This document shows, one piece after another, positions 17,694 through 27,695 of a stretch of 32,632 nucleotides of DNA. The first letter of the stretch is position 1, and each line of letters opens with the position of its first letter. The notes below the pieces were generated by a model. The model was not told the DNA's origin. It saw nothing but the letters and a program-made list of their open reading frames with translations, and did no database searches. Where the stretch lies: the NCBI GenBank assembly GCA_022763165.1, contig JALEGO010000412.1:1-32632 (forward strand), given 5' to 3'. The translations under genes were made by a program, and so were the position numbers. This DNA comes from Flavobacteriales bacterium (GTDB lineage Bacteria > Bacteroidota > Bacteroidia > Flavobacteriales_G > JALEGO01).

Positions 17694-18830
17694 ATGAAAC
17701 ACTCAGTGCCTTTATCAATGGCAATCATTTTATTCCTCTCCTCTTGTTGTAAAAAAGATGTAGAACAAGAACGCATTTCAATTCTGAATTTTGCAGACAC
17801 TTGTGAATACCCAAACTATGAATCAAAAGTGCCCGACTATTATAATCTTTTTGCAAGAAAATTGGGTTGGACCGGTGCTGATGGAGCATATTCTTTTGAA
17901 ATCCCCGGTTTGGGTTACGTTTGGCTCTTTGGTGACACGTGGGCGGGCCTAATTTGCAATGGAAGGAGACAGGACGGAAGCTACTTAGCCGCTCACAATT
18001 CTATTGGGCTGCAATCATTAAAACAAGCAAACACCGCCAATCTTAAATTTTACTTTGGGGGAGACCCGACCAACCCAAAATCTTTCTTTGAACAAGACAA
18101 TTATATTATGTGGCCTCAACATGGAGTTTTTGTGAATGGTAAGGCTTATATCTTCTTCTCTCGTGTTGGTTCTACTTCTGAAGGTATTGGTTTTAAGCAC
18201 TTGGGCAATGATATTGCAGTTATTCACAATCCTCTCTCTGACCCTTCTGAGTGGTCATATTCATGGCAAAGCGCATTGCATGGCTGGAGTGATGGAATAA
18301 CAGATATTTCTTATGGAACCGCAATCCTACAAGAGGGTGATTCCCTTTACATTTATGGTTCTAAGACCGATCATAATATTGGTAGTAGATTCATGATATT
18401 ATCAAGAACTCATGTAAACGACATTCTCAAACCAACAAACTGGCAATTTTATACTGGAAGCACCTGGCTCAACAATGCAGACAGCGCTGCTCATCTTCTT
18501 GAGGGAGTGGCCACTGAATATTCGGTATCATATGTTTCGAACCTTAACAAGTATGTTTTGATAACTAGTCCAATGGGACTATCCAAAGAAATTGTGTTAT
18601 ACAAAAGTGACTCCCCTTGGGGACCCTGGCAAGACCCTGTTGTTGTCTACGAATGCCCAGAAATGGACTGGGACAATGAAGTTTTTTGTTACGCGGCTAA
18701 GGGTCATTTCGAACTATCAGAAAATGATAAGCTTTTAATTACATATTGTACAAACTCCTTCGATTTCTCAAAAACGGTCGAGGATGCTCGTCTTGGTTAC
18801 CCAAGATTCGTTGAAGCCGACCTCAAATGA
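17694..18830 (+). CDS. DUF4185/DUF5005-like beta-propeller lipoprotein (putative carbohydrate-active fold)
   Basis: Lipobox 'ILFLSSCCKKD'; 'LGWTGADGAYSFEIPGLGYVWLFGDTWAG', 'YGTAILQEGDSLYIYGSK', 'ATEYSVSYVSNLNKYVLITSPMGLSKEIVLYKSDSPWGPWQDP' resemble DUF4185 / five-bladed GH-like propellers. Confidence 0.65.
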   Translation: MKHSVPLSMAIILFLSSCCKKDVEQERISILNFADTCEYPNYESKVPDYYNLFARKLGWTGADGAYSFEIPGLGYVWLFGDTWAGLICNGRRQDGSYLAAHNSIGLQSLKQANTANLKFYFGGDPTNPKSFFEQDNYIMWPQHGVFVNGKAYIFFSRVGSTSEGIGFKHLGNDIAVIHNPLSDPSEWSYSWQSALHGWSDGITDISYGTAILQEGDSLYIYGSKTDHNIGSRFMILSRTHVNDILKPTNWQFYTGSTWLNNADSAAHLLEGVATEYSVSYVSNLNKYVLITSPMGLSKEIVLYKSDSPWGPWQDPVVVYECPEMDWDNEVFCYAAKGHFELSENDKLLITYCTNSFDFSKTVEDARLGYPRFVEADLK

Positions 18831-18838
18831 TGTAAACT

Positions 18839-19408
18839 ATGAAATATTCAATTTTTTGCTTAAACCTAATTTTATGTGTATTGCTGTTTTCCTCTTGTAG
18901 AAAAACCGTAGAAAATAACGTGCCCAAAGAGGCGTTGGACTATATTAACTATCAGCAGGGAGACACACTTTATTTTGAGCGTACAAAGCATTTTAGTGCT
19001 GATGAATATCTAGAATCAAGACTTACCGAAGACACTCTAATTGTAGATACTGTGCGCTTCATTGTAACGTCTAAAAGCGAATACCTACACGATAGAGGGG
19101 GGCTATTCATAAAGAAAAAAGGACACAATCAAGAAATTCAATATTTTTTGGAACACGGTCCTTCTCTGATTACAATTACCTTTTTTGCATATACAAATGC
19201 CACAAATATGGGAGTCTACTTAAATGGTTCTGGACTCAACGAGGACCTTGAAACTACGTTCTTTCAAGCTTCAGAAACGCAAGTCATTGGTGGTGTTGAA
19301 TATGAAACAATCGCATTGGAGAGAGAAGGAAATTATACCATTTTCGCGAAAGATCACGGAATTGCTGAAATTAATATTAACGGTGAGATTTACAGAAAGG
19401 TTCCGTAA
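18839..19408 (+). CDS. Hypothetical lipoprotein
   Basis: 'MKYSIFCLNLILCVLLFSSCRKTVENN' lipobox; 189 aa ORF 8 nt after the previous gene, same strand. Confidence 0.7.
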   Translation: MKYSIFCLNLILCVLLFSSCRKTVENNVPKEALDYINYQQGDTLYFERTKHFSADEYLESRLTEDTLIVDTVRFIVTSKSEYLHDRGGLFIKKKGHNQEIQYFLEHGPSLITITFFAYTNATNMGVYLNGSGLNEDLETTFFQASETQVIGGVEYETIALEREGNYTIFAKDHGIAEININGEIYRKVP

Positions 19409-19414
19409 CTAGCA

Positions 19415-22400
19415 TTATCTAACAAGCGTAATCGTTCCTTTTGTGGACCTAATCTTGGAATTTCCTTCAATGGTATAAGTAACTTTGTACATATAAATAT
19501 CCTGTTTTGCCGGATTTCCATTCTTATTGCCATCCCAGCCCAATTCTAAATCCTCGGTTTGGAAAATAATGTCTCCCCACCTATTGAAGACCAACATCTC
19601 GAATTGTTCTATACGCGTTGCTTCAGGTTTAAAAATATCGTTCAAACCATCGTCATTGGGTGAAAAGGCATTTGGCATAAACAACCCACAATATTCTTCT
19701 ACAACTAAAACAGAATCTTCATACAAGCACCCTGCTGGACTAATCACAGCCAAGTAATTAAACCCAGGTTGTTCCAACAAAAAGAAATTGGTTCCGACTT
19801 CTCCGTTCCAAAGGTGAGTTAGGTCTGAGCTCAGTCCCGAATTGACCGTATAAGATTGACCGCTGCAGATTTGAATCTCTTCTTCCAAACCAATATTCAT
19901 ATTGTCATATGTGATTTCAATTGTGTCTGCATCACTGCATTGACCGGTATTGATCAACACAAAATAGGTTCCCGGTTCATTGATGACCAGAGCCGTATCC
20001 GTACTAAGATCACTCCACAAATGACTGAATTGGGCTGAAGAATTTTGAGGTTGAAGCGTCAGTGTATCCCCTTGACAAAGTAACATATCTTGACCTAAGT
20101 CAGCATTCAATTCAATGACTTCAACATTCACCGTATCCCATGCCCAGCAATCTCCGTTCCCAACCTTCACAAAATATGTTCCTTCATTTTGCACCGCTAT
20201 AGCGCTTGTCGTACTTCCATTATTCCATAGAATATTGCTTGCAGTAGTATCTGAAATTCTGAGTACAACAGTTGCGCCTTCACAAATCGTGGTGTCTGAG
20301 CCTAGATTAAAGTCAAGTGCTCTAAAACCAATCGAAATGGAGTCAAGTGCATTGCACTGAGGACTACCGACAAAAACTGAATAGGTACCACCTTGAACAA
20401 CGCTTATAGATTGTGTTGTTTCTCCTGTACTCCAGAGATAGTTGTTGTTTAGACCAGCGTTAAGCGTAAAACTATCATCGCAAATACTGGTATCGCTTCC
20501 TAACTTCACTTCGGCTGATTCATAAGTAACCCCAATAGTATCTCTCAACAAGCAATTATTATTGCTTATTTCCACATAATGTGTCCCAGAGGTTTGTACA
20601 TAGATTTTGCTATTTGCTATCACTCCATCCCATAAATAGTTTTGAGCAGATGGATGGTAAGCGGATAATAAAACAGAGTCTACATTACAGGCAAATGTAT
20701 CTGGACCAAGGTCCAAGCTCAAGTCATCAAAAGTGACCTGCATTGAGTCGGTGTCAGTGCAAAAACCATCACTTACCGTGATTTGATATGCAGCGCTTTG
20801 GTTTACAGTAATGTTCGAAGTGGTGCTCCCTGTGCTCCACAAGAAATCAGCCCCTTGTCCAAGAACAGTGATAGTTAGAGTTGAGTCTGAACAAACAACA
20901 GTATCATTAGGCAGGTTGGCTTGTGCAAAATTCAAGGTTATATCAATGGTATCACTGAAGGTGCAATTTGCATTTGAAACTGTAAGATTATAAGACCCTG
21001 TTGAATTTATGTAAATGTTCGAAGTTGTCTCTCCGGTATTCCACTGATAAGATGCATTTTGGACTGTGGCTCCTATCAGAAACGAGTCAACATTGCAAAG
21101 TGATGTATCCACCCCTAAGTCAAAATAGAGACTGTCAATTGTCACTTGGATTGTATCTTGATCTGAACAGCCATTAGCATCAGTAGCAGAAACCCAATAT
21201 GTCCCCGTTGTGTTTGCTGTAATTTGATTATTCGTTGAATTATTGCTCCATAAGAATATTCCTTGACTTATTCCAACATTTAAATTCAGAGCACTTCCAT
21301 CGCAAATCGCGGTGTCGGGCCCTAAATCTACTTCAAATTGATTTAGTGTCACTTGAAAAGTATCTACAGAGGTACAAGCGCTACTTGATGAAGTCATTGT
21401 TACGCTATATGTCCCATTGCTATTGACATAAAGATTGTTGCCGGTAGAACCATCACTCCAAACATAGTTATATGAAGCATTCAACGTTAGGTTTGTATCG
21501 GAAAGACATGTTTGGATATTCGCAATATCCACATGAACAGAGTCTATTGTTAATGTAATGGTGTCGGCATCAGAACAAACACCATTTGTTACGGAAACAG
21601 AATAAACACCACTATTCAATGCGGTAAAAGTTTGATTTGTAGAACCATCATTCCACAAATAAGTACTTCCAGAATTTTGGGCATCAAGGGTAATGCTTTG
21701 CCCCAGACACGTTGCATAGTCTGGTCCCAGGTCTACCTCCAAACTCCCGATAGAAACATTGATAGAATCCATTGCGCTGCAACCATTTTGAAATACCTCA
21801 ACAATATAAGAGCCACTATTCAATACATAAATGTTATTATTCGTATCTCCCGTAGACCATAAGGTAGAATCCCAATTGCCGCTTGAACTGAGTAAAACGG
21901 AGTCATTAATACAATCCGTTACATCCGACCCTAAATCAATTGTGATTCCTAAAATTTGGACATCAATGGAGTCGCTCGCAACACAGGTGCCATCGGTCAC
22001 AGTTAAAACATAAAGGCCTGAAGCACTAACACTAATGCTATTTGCTGTTTCACTATTTGACCATAAGTAATTTATTCCTGCGTTCGAGTTGTTACTCGCC
22101 AATATGAGTGAAGTATCACATGTACTGGTATCACTTCCAAGATTTTCGGTAAGGTGTCTTAATTCAATTGTGAAAGTATCTGTAGCAGTGCAGTGTTGTT
22201 TTGTCACATCAATGAAATAAACTCCATTATTCTGTACCCAAATTGAAGTATCAGTTTGACCTGTGCTCCATGAGTAGCTATCAAAATTATCTTGAGGATC
22301 AATCAATATGGAATCTTGATTGCAAGTCACTGAGTCAGATATGTCTACAAGTAGTCCCATCTCAATTTGAACTGAATCAATCCCAAAACATCCATTATTC

Positions 22401-25400
22401 GAAACAGTAACAGCATAAATTCCAGATGTATTAACTGTCTCAGTCTGGCTATAACCACCTGTAGACCAGCTAAATGTACTCCCAGTATGTGAGGCATCCA
22501 AGGTAATTGAGCCGGGTGTACACAACAGAGTATCATTTCCAAGATCTACAGCAAAATCCGATAAGTAAACATTAACAGTATCTGTTTCTTGACAACCCGA
22601 TTGCGAACTTACGGTAACAATATAAGTCCCGGAATTCGTAGCCTGAATTACTTGCGAATTGCTTCCTGTGTTCCATTGAAAATAGTTCCCGGGATTACTG
22701 GCATCTAACCAAATTCCCCATGGATTGCTCCCATTGCAATCATAAATATCAGGTCCTAAATTGAGAGAAATGTTACCTGTCGTTGCTGTTACCACAGCCG
22801 TGTCTGACGCAGTGCATCCGTTAGCATCTGTAGCTGTAACGCTGTACGTTCCGGGCTGATTGACGGTTATGCTGTTGGTTGTGCTTCCATTGCTCCACAA
22901 TAAAGTCAGAGCTGAGTTATTTACACTAAAGGTAGCTGAAGCACCACTACAAATTAGCTTATCTGGTCCAATGTTAATGATTGGGGCGCTCATCAATACA
23001 TTGATAGTATCTTTATCAGTGCATGCCCCAGAGCCTACTGTTACATGATAGTTCCCACTGGATGTGACAACGAGCGTCTGAGCAGTAGAGCCATCGCTCC
23101 ATTGATACGTACTACCAGGGTTACCTGCATCTAAAGTCAAAGAACCTGAACAAAAGGTGGTGTCATTGCCGAGATTGACATTTAAACTACCCCCAACAGT
23201 CACCTGGATGGTATCTCTATCTGTACATGTTCCCGAGCTCACTGTCACGTGGTAGGTTCCGCTAGTTGCAACAACCAAAGACTGAGCTGTAGAACCATTG
23301 CTCCATTGATAAGTGCTGCCTGGGTTGCCCGCATCCAATGTCATAGACCCTGAGCAGAAGGTGGTGTCATTACCAAGATCAACAGATAGTGCCTTTATCC
23401 CAATTGTGACCGTGTCCCTTTCAAAACATCCGTTGGCATCCAAAACTGTAACATGGTACGTTCCGGTACCCACCGAATTAGTTTGGTTGGTAGAAGAATC
23501 ACTCCAACAATACAAATCATATATACCTCCAGGATCCAGAGTTATTGTAGTTCCGGGGCAGATAAGCGTATCCTCAAGATCAAAATCATTATCAGGAAAT
23601 GCTGCAAGATTAACTGATTCAGAGCCAGAACAACCATTAAAATCAGTGACAGTCACGGCATAAGTGCCTGGATTAAGTGTAGAAATACTTGAAGTTGTGG
23701 CGCCATTGCTCCACGCAAATTGACTATAATTTTGATAGGTAGAAATAGTAACAGGATCCTCTGAGCAAACACCAGGGTCTGTTAAAGCCAAGTTGGGATT
23801 TACAGTTTTGTTGCCAATGAAAATGTCATGATGCTTTGTACAGCCATTCACCTCATAAGTAATCGTGACGGTCGTTCCTCCCAATCCAGAAGCACTAAAA
23901 ATACCGTTTGAAGCGACTCCTATTCCAGACCAGGAGCCTCCCAAATTTCCTATTACGTAGTCGTTGAGATCAACAGTAGCGTTTAAACAAATCGTATCAG
24001 GGTTTATCCAAGCAGGATTCGAGTTTGGCGAAGGATTAAACTTTGCTAAAAACGCCCCGGAATTAAATGTTCCCCCGTTGGATGTGCTGAGTACATTACA
24101 AGAACTTGTAAATTGACTCTCATTATAATAAATTCCAGAGAGGTAAACGTTTCCATTAGCATCAATTGTTATGCCCTTTGCTTCGTCAGCAAGGGCCCCA
24201 GCGTGATTTAAGTTTTTCTGAGCCCATTGTAACGTTCCGTTTAAGTCATAGGAAGCAGCAAAAGCACCTGTAGCAAATCCGCTACTTAGAATATATGAAG
24301 CATTGGGGTTCGGATCAAAATCAGCATCTCCAATGATGTCCATTCCTCCAATAACCAATGCATTGTTTTTCAATTCAGCATCAAACAGGTGTAGGGCGTT
24401 GTTGTAACTGTTCAGCACTTTATACCATAGAAATTTACCTTGTGGACTGTACTTGGCAAAGTAGATCGCCTGAGGACCTATTGGGTTGGTTGCAATCGAA
24501 TTTGTAGAGCCGTTTTGAGGATCAAAATCAATTCCATTGGGTGCATCGAAGTTCCCTACAACATAAATGTTTCCATTTTGATCAGAAAGTGGTTTTTTGA
24601 TTTGATTATGTTCTCCCTCTATCAAATTGGCCCAAATTAGGGTGCCGTCAATTCCTTTGTACTTAGCAACGTAAGCACTATTGTTTATGGAGCTTAGAGA
24701 TCGCACACCACTGCTTGGGTCAAAATCTACCGTAGTGTTAATTCCTCCAGTTATGATGATGTCATCATTCGCATCAAATGTACAATTCAAAATAGCATTA
24801 ACTCCAATGTATGAAATATCATTATCGACAGTAAATCCGAAAAGAAGCAGTCCATTTTGGTCATACTTGCAAATAAACTGTGAATACCCTCCAACTTGGG
24901 AACTCAAGTTATATGTGGCTCCCATTGGATTGAAGTTTACGTTTTGACCGCTGAACCTGCCCGTAACCAACATCTCGCCCTGACTATTAACATCCATCCC
25001 CATAACATAATAATGATTATGCATATGATTGGTTCCAAAAGTTCCTGGGTTAAAGGCTCCTTGTAGGTTGAAGGCCCAAACTAAACCTCCTGAGGAAGAA
25101 TACTTGGCAATAAAATAATCATGATTGGTAGCCGAAAGGATGTGGTTTCCAGCGGAAGGATCAAAATCAACATTTTGGTTTTCAAAAGTCCCTGAAATAT
25201 AAACGTTGTTCTGGTCATCAATGTCAAAATAACCAAAGAGCCCCTTATCTCCTGCCGCAGAGGCAGCCCTGTTCACAGGAATGTCAAAACCCCATACTAA
25301 GTTGCCAGAATTATCATATTTTCCAAGAAACGTTCCTAAACCCGGAACAATTTGAGGAGTCATACTCAAAACACCAGCTCCAGGGTCAACATCAATTGTT

Positions 25401-25582
25401 CCTGCAAATGAGCCGTACACTATGATATCGTCATTCTGATCGACTTTGACATAAGGATACAGTTCATTGCTCGAATTCTCATCAGTAATATTGAACAGAT
25501 CATAAGCATATTGACTAAAAACTACAGAGCAAATGCACCACAGAAGTATAGTTAGACAATATTTATTGATTTGAATTATCAT
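19415..25582 (-). CDS. Giant T9SS type-B secreted protein: N-terminal SBBP-like propeller (about 7 blades) + about 20 Ig-like modules + gliding motility-associated C-terminal domain
   Basis: Signal peptide 'MIIQINKYCLTILLWCICSVVFSQ'; blades 'GSFAGTIDVDPGAGV...', 'GTFENQNVDFDPSAGNHILSATNHDYFIAKYSSSGGLVWAFNL' etc.; modules '(V/N)DLG.DT..C...LTLDA...GSTY.WS.GST...I.V...GTY.V.V..G.C...D'; C-terminal 'LFMPNAFSPNDDGLNDIFKPEA...EMLVFNRWGDIIFQTEDLELGWDGNKNGNPAKQDIYMYKVTYTIEG'. Confidence 0.9.
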   Translation of the reverse strand: MIIQINKYCLTILLWCICSVVFSQYAYDLFNITDENSSNELYPYVKVDQNDDIIVYGSFAGTIDVDPGAGVLSMTPQIVPGLGTFLGKYDNSGNLVWGFDIPVNRAASAAGDKGLFGYFDIDDQNNVYISGTFENQNVDFDPSAGNHILSATNHDYFIAKYSSSGGLVWAFNLQGAFNPGTFGTNHMHNHYYVMGMDVNSQGEMLVTGRFSGQNVNFNPMGATYNLSSQVGGYSQFICKYDQNGLLLFGFTVDNDISYIGVNAILNCTFDANDDIIITGGINTTVDFDPSSGVRSLSSINNSAYVAKYKGIDGTLIWANLIEGEHNQIKKPLSDQNGNIYVVGNFDAPNGIDFDPQNGSTNSIATNPIGPQAIYFAKYSPQGKFLWYKVLNSYNNALHLFDAELKNNALVIGGMDIIGDADFDPNPNASYILSSGFATGAFAASYDLNGTLQWAQKNLNHAGALADEAKGITIDANGNVYLSGIYYNESQFTSSCNVLSTSNGGTFNSGAFLAKFNPSPNSNPAWINPDTICLNATVDLNDYVIGNLGGSWSGIGVASNGIFSASGLGGTTVTITYEVNGCTKHHDIFIGNKTVNPNLALTDPGVCSEDPVTISTYQNYSQFAWSNGATTSSISTLNPGTYAVTVTDFNGCSGSESVNLAAFPDNDFDLEDTLICPGTTITLDPGGIYDLYCWSDSSTNQTNSVGTGTYHVTVLDANGCFERDTVTIGIKALSVDLGNDTTFCSGSMTLDAGNPGSTYQWSNGSTAQSLVVATSGTYHVTVSSGTCTDRDTIQVTVGGSLNVNLGNDTTFCSGSLTLDAGNPGSTYQWSDGSTAQTLVVTSSGNYHVTVGSGACTDKDTINVLMSAPIINIGPDKLICSGASATFSVNNSALTLLWSNGSTTNSITVNQPGTYSVTATDANGCTASDTAVVTATTGNISLNLGPDIYDCNGSNPWGIWLDASNPGNYFQWNTGSNSQVIQATNSGTYIVTVSSQSGCQETDTVNVYLSDFAVDLGNDTLLCTPGSITLDASHTGSTFSWSTGGYSQTETVNTSGIYAVTVSNNGCFGIDSVQIEMGLLVDISDSVTCNQDSILIDPQDNFDSYSWSTGQTDTSIWVQNNGVYFIDVTKQHCTATDTFTIELRHLTENLGSDTSTCDTSLILASNNSNAGINYLWSNSETANSISVSASGLYVLTVTDGTCVASDSIDVQILGITIDLGSDVTDCINDSVLLSSSGNWDSTLWSTGDTNNNIYVLNSGSYIVEVFQNGCSAMDSINVSIGSLEVDLGPDYATCLGQSITLDAQNSGSTYLWNDGSTNQTFTALNSGVYSVSVTNGVCSDADTITLTIDSVHVDIANIQTCLSDTNLTLNASYNYVWSDGSTGNNLYVNSNGTYSVTMTSSSSACTSVDTFQVTLNQFEVDLGPDTAICDGSALNLNVGISQGIFLWSNNSTNNQITANTTGTYWVSATDANGCSDQDTIQVTIDSLYFDLGVDTSLCNVDSFLIGATVQNASYQWNTGETTSNIYINSTGSYNLTVSNANCTFSDTIDITLNFAQANLPNDTVVCSDSTLTITVLGQGADFLWSTGSTTSNITVNQSAAYQITVSDGFCTDTDSMQVTFDDLSLDLGPDTFACNVDSVLLSAYHPSAQNYLWDGVIANSKIYVQTSGTHYVEISNNNCLLRDTIGVTYESAEVKLGSDTSICDDSFTLNAGLNNNYLWSTGETTQSISVVQGGTYSVFVGSPQCNALDSISIGFRALDFNLGSDTTICEGATVVLRISDTTASNILWNNGSTTSAIAVQNEGTYFVKVGNGDCWAWDTVNVEVIELNADLGQDMLLCQGDTLTLQPQNSSAQFSHLWSDLSTDTALVINEPGTYFVLINTGQCSDADTIEITYDNMNIGLEEEIQICSGQSYTVNSGLSSDLTHLWNGEVGTNFFLLEQPGFNYLAVISPAGCLYEDSVLVVEEYCGLFMPNAFSPNDDGLNDIFKPEATRIEQFEMLVFNRWGDIIFQTEDLELGWDGNKNGNPAKQDIYMYKVTYTIEGNSKIRSTKGTITLVR
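19800..23780 (-). repeat. Tandem Ig-like modules (about 20) in the 2055-aa protein
   Basis: Recurring '(V/N)(D/N)LG.D...C...LTL.A....Y.WS.GST...I.V...GTY.V.V..G.C...D.I.V' at roughly 65-70 aa spacing. Confidence 0.8.
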
Positions 25583-25856
25583 GATAGTACAGTCTATATA
25601 CGTAAGACTACCAGAATGTTCCTTAAATTGCTGTTAAATTTTACCTAAGACATTTAGGTTCTTGAAGAGATGCAAAAATACTGACAAATCTCTATCAATC
25701 CAAATTTTGTTCAGTCGGAAGCGCTGTCGTGAAATATAATTTGGCTGCGAAAGTCTTTTAGAAGTAACAGAAATCTAAGCTCTGAAGAAATTTCAGAAAA
25801 GCATGGCACTTTCACAAAGCTCCTTAACGTATCACTTAAAATGAAAACAACAAAAA

Positions 25857-26795
25857 ATGAGAACCTTACTAACTGCAATGGCTTGTATAATAGTTATTGC
25901 TGCAACAGCACAACTATCACTTAGCAATCAAGAAATTTACGATTTTGAAATTGGAGATGTTTTTCACTACGAAAGCTATGTTTACAACGGGGGGACAGCA
26001 GACGGCAAACATCATATTCAATCCTATCTAAAGGTAATAGGAAAAACAGTGACGTCAAATGTGGTTACATACAAATTTCACCGCTATGCCATTGATCATT
26101 ATTCCGGTTCTTCAATGACCGACCCAAGTTACACAGATACCTCTGTCACCTATCCCGAAATATCATATGTACTTAACGCAACATATTTCGATACCACGCT
26201 TTGCGATTCCTCATCCACTAGCTTTGAACCCTGGTGTTTTGGGCCTTCAACCTTTCCTCAAATAGGTCATCAAGTTGATGTTTATTGCGCTACATTTGAT
26301 ACGTTGGGAGTCGATTCTGTTTTTAACTATCGCCAATTCTATGTGGGCTGTAGCGTAAGTTCAAACTGTTTTGAAACGCAAGGAACTCAGCAGAAATTTG
26401 TTGAAGGTTTGGGTAGAACAAACTATTGGTATTCTGATTACGATCCGGGAATTGGTCAAGGGTATAGCTCAATTGAGAACCTTGTTTATTACAGCAAAAC
26501 CAATGGAGAAACATGGGGAAGTCCACTGCCTCTTAGTATAAGTGAAAACAAAGCTTCCTATATTGAATCCCTAAGTTTGTATCCGAATCCAGCAAAGGAT
26601 TTTATCAAAATTCAAGGAGAATATGCTAAACCAAAAGATTTAACCATTTATAATCAAATGGGGCAAGTCGTTTTCGCTAAACAAGAAGCCCGAAATTCAA
26701 TTCAGGTTGATGTCTCCAATTGGAGTAACGGTCATTATTACGTTCAAATTAAATCCCAAAATCAGCTAAAGCATCTGAAATTTGTAAAAAACTAA
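25857..26795 (+). CDS. Secreted protein with T9SS type-A sorting domain
   Basis: Signal peptide 'MRTLLTAMACIIVIAATAQLS'; C-terminal 'LSLYPNPAKDFIKIQGEYAKPKDLTIYNQMGQVVFAKQEARNSIQVDVSNWSNGHYYVQIKSQNQLKHLKFVKN'. Confidence 0.88.
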   Translation: MRTLLTAMACIIVIAATAQLSLSNQEIYDFEIGDVFHYESYVYNGGTADGKHHIQSYLKVIGKTVTSNVVTYKFHRYAIDHYSGSSMTDPSYTDTSVTYPEISYVLNATYFDTTLCDSSSTSFEPWCFGPSTFPQIGHQVDVYCATFDTLGVDSVFNYRQFYVGCSVSSNCFETQGTQQKFVEGLGRTNYWYSDYDPGIGQGYSSIENLVYYSKTNGETWGSPLPLSISENKASYIESLSLYPNPAKDFIKIQGEYAKPKDLTIYNQMGQVVFAKQEARNSIQVDVSNWSNGHYYVQIKSQNQLKHLKFVKN

Positions 26796-26835
26796 GCTAA
26801 GATCATTTTTGATATAAAAACTAGAGTAAAGTATC

Positions 26836-27624
26836 CTAATCCAAAGCTGCAATATATCCATCAATCATATTGATCAATGTCTCTTTCATAGTTCCCAGAG
26901 CCGCACCATGACCTCCATTGTAAACGAGTACTTGCACATTTTCCTTTCTTTCAGCATATTCAACTGAATCCATAAGTGGAGTATGCGTATCCAAAATTCC
27001 TGATATCAGCAACATAGGTTGTTCCATTTCCAAAAATGTAGAATACCTCTTTTCGGCACTTTCTGGAATAAGTATCTTTTTGCCTTTTTGCTCAAATATC
27101 CGCGCCTCCATTTTTCTTGCATCTATTACACTAGATTCACAAATGAGAAAGTCCAATTCCTCTTTAACAGAGTCTACTAAAATGGTGCCCATTGAAAACG
27201 CGTAGACGCCTAGCTTAGTTTTTGGGTACTTTTTTTGAGTAAAATGAACCACAGATTTCAAATCTGTTGCATATTCATCATAATAGAGTTGGTTTTCATT
27301 AATCTCAAAGTCCGAACTAGTACCAAAGCCTCTGTAGTCAAATAAAACTACTCTGTAGCCTTTCTGTGAAAGCATTGCAGCCAAGTTTAGAAAATAACTC
27401 ATATTTCCAGCATCACCACCAGCTATTATAATTGTTTTGTCTTGGTCTCTGTTTTCATTTAAATCCAATTGCCAAGCATTGAGACTGGCTCCAGAAGAAG
27501 GAATGTTATACTCCACATGTGGCATCCCGATCTTTTTTGGGGTGACTACATATTCGCGTTCTGGCTTAAGGGCATAAGCAGAAAACAAGGAAAAAGCTAA
27601 AAAAGCGGAAAGTAAGATTTTCAT
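26836..27624 (-). CDS. Alpha/beta hydrolase (secreted, signal peptide)
   Basis: 'KGYRVVLFDYRGFGTSSDF', nucleophile-elbow 'GVYAFSMGTILVD', 'PMLLISGILDTHTPLMDSVEYAERKENVQVLVYNGGHGAA'; signal peptide 'MKILLSAFLAFSLFSAYA'. Confidence 0.82.
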   Translation of the reverse strand: MKILLSAFLAFSLFSAYALKPEREYVVTPKKIGMPHVEYNIPSSGASLNAWQLDLNENRDQDKTIIIAGGDAGNMSYFLNLAAMLSQKGYRVVLFDYRGFGTSSDFEINENQLYYDEYATDLKSVVHFTQKKYPKTKLGVYAFSMGTILVDSVKEELDFLICESSVIDARKMEARIFEQKGKKILIPESAEKRYSTFLEMEQPMLLISGILDTHTPLMDSVEYAERKENVQVLVYNGGHGAALGTMKETLINMIDGYIAALD

Positions 27625-27637
27625 AATGTCTTTTGTC

Positions 27638-27645
27638 CAAAGCTA
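27638..27645 (-). promoter_or_regulatory. Candidate -7 box (TAGCTTTG) for the alpha/beta hydrolase
   Basis: CAAAGCTA on + strand, 13 nt upstream of the ATG at 27624. Confidence 0.35.
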
Positions 27646-27695
27646 AAGGACATTTCAGAAGAAAATCTTAAAAAAGATCTAAATAACGTTAAAAC

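Noticed and set aside
19800-23780. Repetitive region considered as a CRISPR array or DNA satellite
   Set aside because: Repetition is at the protein level within one open frame; no constant short direct repeats with unique spacers.
25643-25659. ACCTAA-GACAT-TTAGGT hairpin upstream of the 2055-aa gene
   Set aside because: Only 6-bp AT-rich arms; plausible by chance in an AT-rich intergenic region.
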